Source: Sphagnum compactum (lineage: Eukaryota > Bryophyta > Sphagnopsida > Sphagnales). From it: a stretch of DNA of 64,000 nucleotides. Location of the stretch: the NCBI GenBank assembly GCA_965153455.1, contig OZ234503.1:10607118-10671117 (forward strand). Direction: 5' to 3'. Positions 59,101 through 64,000 of this stretch are shown here, one piece after another. The stretch's first letter is position 1. Each line of letters starts with the position of its first letter. The translations under genes were made by a program, and so were the position numbers. The notes beneath the pieces were generated by a model, which had not been told where the DNA came from, searched no databases, and saw only the letters and a list, made by a program, of their open reading frames with translations.

Positions 59101-60981
59101 ATGTTTTGTGGCTCATAGGCAGAGAAGGATGCTAAGAGAAAAGCAAGGGAGAAGGAAAGAAAGAAACTGAGGAAAGTGCAAGAGGCCCAAGAGAAAGCCC
59201 GACAGGTAAAGACATACTTCCAGCCATATACATGTTTTCAGAAACTTGCCATGGTCAAATCTTTTCAGACAAAATACAATCCCTGATTGTGTCCTCTTCT
59301 ATAAACATTGACAGCATACCAATAAGCGTTCTTTTTGGCCTCCTCCTGGCTTCTGCCTGCTCACACAGATAACATCAGGAACCCTCTCACTATGTTGCAA
59401 TTTCTTTTAGTAGGCCACAGGACTTCTGCAGAATTCTTGTATCAAACCCCTGGTATCATTGTCATTTACTAAATATTCAGCAAATAGGCACTGTGGGTGT
59501 AGGCAGGTCGTGGGTTAACAGCTGAGCTTAAAAATAACTGTCAATTTTGTTGGTGCAAGGTATCTGTAGTATGATGTTAAGCCAACTGAAGAGCACACTC
59601 CTATAAGTAAATCCTAACCCATGCAATCAACTGTATGGTCCATATTCCACTTTTAGCATGATCCAGATAATGAACATCCTGCATGATAGATGTCCTTAAA
59701 GGAAGCTAAATCTCAGTGGTATTCCATCTCTCCCTTAAATGCAATATATCCTCAATGTTCATTCAGAGGCCATGAAGAACACAGAATTCATTTCCAATGC
59801 TATGTCTGAATATACCACACCATTGCATCAGGGTGTTTCTCACTACTAAGTGAAGCCTCCAAAAAAATGTGGCCACCAGGTATCTCCTTGTCTCTCTTAC
59901 TCAAACTCTGCTGTGTCTGAACCAGGCACAGTGACTCTTGAGTGAAACCATGTATGAGCCAGTCTACTGAAAGAAATGGCAACATAGTGAGAGGGTTGCT
60001 GATGTTGTGTGTGAGCAGGCAGAAGCCAGGAAGGGGCCAAAAAGGTTCTTTGGTCTACTGAAAGAAATGACAATGTATTGAGAGGGTTGCTGATGTTAAC
60101 TGTGTGAACAGGGAGAGGCCAAGGAAGAGGCCAAAAAAGTCCTGTGATCTACTGAAAGAAATGGCAACATAGTGAGAGGGTTGCTGATGTTATGTGTGTG
60201 TGCAGGCAGAGGCCAAGGAAGAGGCCAAGGCAGCAGAGCTGGCAGCTGCAGCAGCAGCAACTGTGCGATATGACAAGGGCCACTCCAAGGGATTTTCGAA
60301 GGCACTTGGTTCTCTTGATCCAAAGTCCAAAGAGTTTCAGGAGGTGAGTACTCACCCTCAATTTCTGTTTCATTTCTTATTGCTTGTTTGGGCAACTCTG
60401 GTTAGTCCCATGCACACACGGAAATGCATGATGTCTTTTGGAAAAATATGCTTTGGAAGATCTAGTAGAAGGGGATCAGTGCAATGCAGTACACCGGTAT
60501 GCAGTAAATAAGAGTTCAACTTCAGCACTTGTTACAAGAACCAAAGCTTGATCAGCCCTGATTCTTTAAATGCCGGCATGGCATATTTAACCATTTCTGA
60601 AAATAACTCAACAAATGGTTTCTACAAGTAATTTGCTGGTGTGTGGTGAGTGCTGTTACACTATCCAGGGAGTTGTTTTGCACGCTCATGAGGTTGTTGA
60701 ATGTGAAATTCTGGGGCCAGGCAATGGTGAGAGCGAAAGAGCAGGAGAGAGAGACACGGGCAGCAGCAGCTGAGTTTAGGCTACGAGCTCTTGCCATCAG
60801 CAAGCAAGAGCCAATAGGCTCAACTTCCACAATATCTAGCTCAAATTCTGTGACTCCTCAGAATGTCTGCTCTTGCTGTGGGGAAACATTGGTAGGAAAG
60901 GTTCCATTCTCTCGCTATGAATATCAATACTGTAGCACGAAATGTGTGCGAGTGCATCGACTGGCTATGGAGGAGGCTTAG
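56198..60981 (+). CDS. VMS1: ANKZF1/Vms1-type tRNA hydrolase of ribosome quality control (723 aa)
   Basis: Exons: 56198-56572, 56763-57253, 57398-57512, 58156-58860, 59119-59205, 60206-60343, 60721-60981. All phases agree. Features: C2H2 finger (C100, C103, H116, H122); VLRF1 domain (about 205-390) with RYVVRAKAGGRQ, whose Gln (Q300) is the conserved catalytic residue of Vms1/ANKZF1 peptidyl-tRNA release; one or two ankyrin repeats (about 481-545); Lys/Glu/Ala-rich coiled region; a Cdc48/p97-binding VIM motif fitting R-x5-A-A-x2-R at 647-657; and a C-terminal Cys/His finger (CSCCGETL...YCSTKCVRVH). In yeast and humans the family releases stalled chains on 60S ribosomes and recruits Cdc48/p97. 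The intron before exon 6 holds copies of that exon's own splice junction. Identification is firm. Confidence 0.94.
59331..59413 (-). repeat. Inverted copy of the exon 6 splice-junction unit
   Basis: This intronic segment is the reverse complement, with scattered changes, of the direct unit at about 59968-60047 (GCTTCTGCCTGCTCACAC against GTGTGAGCAGGCAGAAGC). It could pair with it in the pre-mRNA. Confidence 0.8.
59961..60237 (+). repeat. Three tandem copies of the exon 6 splice-junction unit (91-93 bp)
   Basis: Copies at about 59961-60051, 60052-60144 and 60145-60237 share TCTACTGAAAGAAATG, then GAGAGGGTTGCTGATGTT, then an acceptor AG followed by GCAGA(A/G)GCCA(A/G)GAAG. The third copy contains the acceptor at 60205 used in the model. 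The first (AG at about 60017) and second (AG at about 60110) are decoy acceptors followed by similar coding-like sequence. Confidence 0.88.
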
Positions 60982-63197
60982 ATTTTCATCTTGTGGGCAG
61001 AGAATCCAGAATGCCATTCGAGGTAGAAGGTAAACTTGCCCTAAATTGAAGGCCAGTCACTGGACAGAAGTGGGAGTCAAAATTAGAAAATTGTTTTCCA
61101 AATTTTCCAACCTTGGTTAGTCTTGTATGAGTCTGCTCTGCAAATTGGTTAGTTTTAGCAATTGTGATTCATTCCAAGCGGACGTGAGGAAGAGCTTTTT
61201 GAGTGTGGATGCCTTATTCACCTTGGAATGGTAGAACTTCTTGAATTTGTCACTACACTTTAGATTGTGGAGTTTTAAATGTGGGGTATTTTCCTTAAGC
61301 AGGTACTGCCATTTGATTGTTGAAGAAATGATCTAGCAAACTGCAAGTAAATATGTCAGGTAACAACAAAGCTTGAACTAGTACAACTTCTAGCTGTTCA
61401 GAGATGTCTATTATGGGCTAGTCTATATGCGCTCGTGTACAAGTAATTTAGCACACCGGTTACTCCATGGTGGGTGAAAGCTGCTACCAAGAGACTGGCC
61501 TCACAAATGTGTCGAGGTTTACGAGAGCACCACCACTTTCACATTTGATGTATTAGTTTTGTGATCACAATTTCAGTCTGCACACCTAACAATCTTGTAT
61601 GTGTTAACTGCATTGAATAAGATGCACTGCAGACACAGAGCTCACTTCATGAGATTGGTGAGCAACTAATGTGTGAACAAACATTTTCATACCTTTGACC
61701 TTCAATGACATTTGGTTGTGGGGCTTTCTTTGCATTTCATCACCTACCTTCAAAGCAATGATAACCAGAGCACAGGGTGAAGTGCCTCTGCCCTTTACAA
61801 CAACTTCAAACAAAACTGAGTAATGATGGAGTATGTAACATGGTCAGGTCATGTATATGCAAAGCAAAGTTGATGAAAGAAAAGCAGACTATATGGTATA
61901 TTTAATTCTGTACTTGTCACTCCCAAATTGGTTCCCAACTCAACATAAACTTGTATCATGAGTCTTGAGGTGGTGTTTCTCCCATTCAGATAGAAAGAAC
62001 AAACAAAATGGTTGCATAGTGTGAGGATGAGCAGTATATGTGAAGGTGCATATGAATGCTACATATTATGAGATGTGATGGTTGGATTTCCTTTGTATTT
62101 TGAACAGAAATTGTGGACTTTGAAATCCATATTATCATGCTGTTGGATATCCACTTAAAACCAGAAAAAGTTGCATTCAAATTTAGCTTATTTGTCAAAC
62201 CACCCGTTAGGTTCAAGAGTAAACAATTTTAAACATCAACTACTAGTGGAAGAAGAAATTGCTTCATTTAAAACTTCAGTGGAAAATCTTATTACTCCTT
62301 ATTTAATTGATTTTGAGTTGAAACCACATTAGGAATGCACAAAAGAACCTTTGGCTATTTTAGTATCCACTTGGATATATATTCATGTTTTCAATGCACA
62401 TAACTTATTAATATAATAAGTTTAGAAAAAATCATTTTATTGGAAGTCACTCACTTTGGTTTCTAAACTTTTGAGGCTGTTTGGTGGCATGTCTTTTTCA
62501 TAACAAATTTGACATATTTGAAAATGTGCTAACATCTCATTTGGTTTTGTGTAAGGTAAGCCGCAGGGCCCTAAAACCCACAAATCTATGACTGCTGAAA
62601 AATCTTGAGAACAAAACTTTACTGCATGACAATAAGTGCAGTCATAATCTTCCGAGAACCATGCACAAATCGTCACACTGTCACCCAATCACAAATAGCA
62701 GTGATGAGCTGCCACAACTACCCATCGATGACTTCACCAGCTCCCAACAGTGGGCATAAATAAGTATATAATAATCTGCCCAAAATTTCAAGTAAACCAT
62801 TATACAAAAGCTGCATCCTGAGTACCTGCCATATTTCCAAAAAACAGCATAAACACTCAGTCATGATGTTCACTAGAACTCAAGAAACATGGGGGCTAAT
62901 GTTTGGAGCAAACAATGGAACCTAGCATTTATGCACAGTGAGTCCTAAAATGCAACAGCGAGACTCATGTAAATCATCATCCTAAGTAATAAATTGTAGA
63001 TAGACCCATTGAAACATCCAGACATGTTTTCTCCAAACTGCCAATTCTGTGCCTGACAAATTTGGAATTTGGATTCACAATTAGCAATTGGAATGAATCA
63101 ACAGCATAGGTTAGTAAAAATTATTACTTACCAATACCAGGTAGCTCCAACATGGAAAGTCCAGTCCAAATCCCTGTGACTTGTGCACCCACATTCT
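60982..63197. other. 3' flanks of the Vms1 and PPR genes, no gene recognised
   Basis: This is probably the 3' UTR of the Vms1 gene and then spacer; the part near 63.1 kb should be the 3' UTR of the minus-strand PPR gene. Only short open frames without family resemblance occur. Confidence 0.5.
62691..62792. repeat. Dispersed repeat, copy B
   Basis: Similar in the same orientation to 26790-26924 (ACAGTGGGCATA and AATCTGCCCAAAATTTC). It lies about 400 bp from the PPR stop codon; copy A lies 335 bp from the COQ2 stop codon. Both are thus downstream of minus-strand genes. Confidence 0.6.
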
Positions 63198-64000
63198 TCA
63201 AAAGTAATCGCCACAAGAGCACATACCATCCCTGAATTGATGAAAGCGATTGGCATCTCTTGCAATTATTTCCCGGCCACGTAACTTTGAGATGAACTTA
63301 CTTGCAGTATGGCAATCTCCACATATCCGAAGGTTCTTCCAAATATGGATGACGCTACCAGGAGGGGTACTAATAAGCCCAAAGGCAATAGCCAGTTTCT
63401 CGCTATGGCAGCGAAGGATTTGTCTACTCTTGTGCTCATCCACATCCTGCATGACCCATCGAGTGTCAGGAACATATCCTGCTTCCTCCATCTCTGTAGT
63501 CAAGTTATCCAACTCAGACCATATCTCAGCAATCTGTGGGTGTGCAGTATCCCCAGACCTGAATGAATGAGTCTTATTTGCCACCTCGATCCAACTACGT
63601 CCTGCCTCCTTCTTTATACCCCTCTCCTTCATCAACTTCCTCAGTGATGTTGCCTTGTTCCAAAGGCCAGCAGTGGCATAGACATGAGAGAGTGACATAT
63701 AGACTGCAGAGTTTTGTGGTTCCAGCTTAAAACAGATTTCTGCTGCACGTTCTGCTAACTTCACATTCCCATGAAGTCTACAAGCACCGAGTACTGCTCC
63801 CCATGTTGCACCACCTGGAGATAGTGGCATTTTGTTCACAAAATCTTCAGCCTCATCTAAGTGCCCAGCACGACCAAGGAGATCAACCACACAGCCAAAA
63901 TGCTCATCACCTGGTGAAATGCCATGGATCCTTGACATAGAAAAGAAATACTGAAGTCCTTCATCCACTAGGCCGGAATGACTACATGCAGAAAGAACAC
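63198..64000 (-). CDS. PPR protein, E and DYW domains (3' part, open at the right edge)
   Basis: The frame is open to the window edge and begins with a PPR repeat end (VLSACSHSGLVDEGL). About 267 codons are present, so the N-terminal PPR array lies outside. The order is last PPR motif, E-type motifs (PLSPGGATWGAVLGACRLHG; EPQNSAVYMSLSHVYA), then a PG box (GYVPDT) and DYW domain. The domain has the deaminase H-S-E, a CGDC zinc site and the terminal CSCGDYF. DYW proteins carry out C-to-U editing of organelle transcripts. The last residue is Phe instead of Trp before TGA. No intron is seen. Family and strand are certain; the target organelle is unknown. Confidence 0.93.
   Translation of the reverse strand, partial: VLSACSHSGLVDEGLQYFFSMSRIHGISPGDEHFGCVVDLLGRAGHLDEAEDFVNKMPLSPGGATWGAVLGACRLHGNVKLAERAAEICFKLEPQNSAVYMSLSHVYATAGLWNKATSLRKLMKERGIKKEAGRSWIEVANKTHSFRSGDTAHPQIAEIWSELDNLTTEMEEAGYVPDTRWVMQDVDEHKSRQILRCHSEKLAIAFGLISTPPGSVIHIWKNLRICGDCHTASKFISKLRGREIIARDANRFHQFRDGMCSCGDYF

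Noticed and set aside
1-64000. tRNA and rRNA genes
   Set aside because: I looked for tRNA T-loop and acceptor patterns and rRNA-like blocks by eye and found none I could support; a covariance-model search would be decisive.

Overview
This window is nuclear DNA of a land plant. The genes have many short spliceosomal introns and belong to plant families: a LIM protein, a NERD-like PHD/SWIB/Plus3/GYF/CCCH protein, a mitochondrial UbiA prenyltransferase, a GDSL lipase and a DYW-type PPR protein. The gaps are AT-rich and hold decayed transposons. The style (simple repeats in leaders, a hAT family and a gypsy family of the kind I associate with seed-free plants) suggests a moss or another seed-free plant. 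That placement is a guess. Exon boundaries below were worked out by hand from splice signals, reading phase and family similarity. All five complete models keep an open frame across every junction.

Layout. 1-1.65 kb: first exon and leader of a minus-strand LIM gene that runs off the left edge. 1.65-7.3 kb: AT-rich and gene-free. 7.3-16.2 kb: NERD-like gene (+, 1335 aa), with one apparent U12-type AT-AC intron and a possible 6-nt exon. 17.3-20.1 kb: decayed PIF/Harbinger element (transposase +, Myb/SANT-like gene -). 20.2-22.2 kb: extremely AT-rich DNA with inverted flanks. 23.5-25.6 kb: decayed hAT transposase. 27.3-30.2 kb: complete COQ2/PPT1 gene (-, 489 aa). 31.4-32.1 kb: intron-containing pseudogene fragment of the RNA polymerase II largest subunit. 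35.6-37.6 kb: GDSL esterase/lipase (+, 359 aa). 38.2-41.8 kb: decayed Ty3/gypsy element with a PHD-like finger after the integrase region. 43.5-47.4 kb: plastid-type tandem GST-N/thioredoxin-fold protein (+, 351 aa). 48.4-49.1 kb: four tandem repeats, each carrying a hairpin. 49.7-50.1 kb: 20S proteasome alpha-subunit pseudogene (-) with a duplicated exon. 51.6-54 kb: second decayed Harbinger pair. 56.2-61.0 kb: ANKZF1/Vms1 homologue (+, 723 aa). 63.2-64.0 kb: 3' part of a DYW-class PPR gene (-), running off the right edge.

The genes are unrelated housekeeping or regulatory genes and do not form an operon or pathway. The more unusual signals are structural: the U12 intron, two GC-AG introns, two microexons (one carrying a CxxC redox motif), the hairpin array with a base-pair-preserving change, a triplicated splice acceptor with an inverted copy in the same intron of the Vms1 gene, and gene-fragment duplications of RPB1 and a proteasome subunit.
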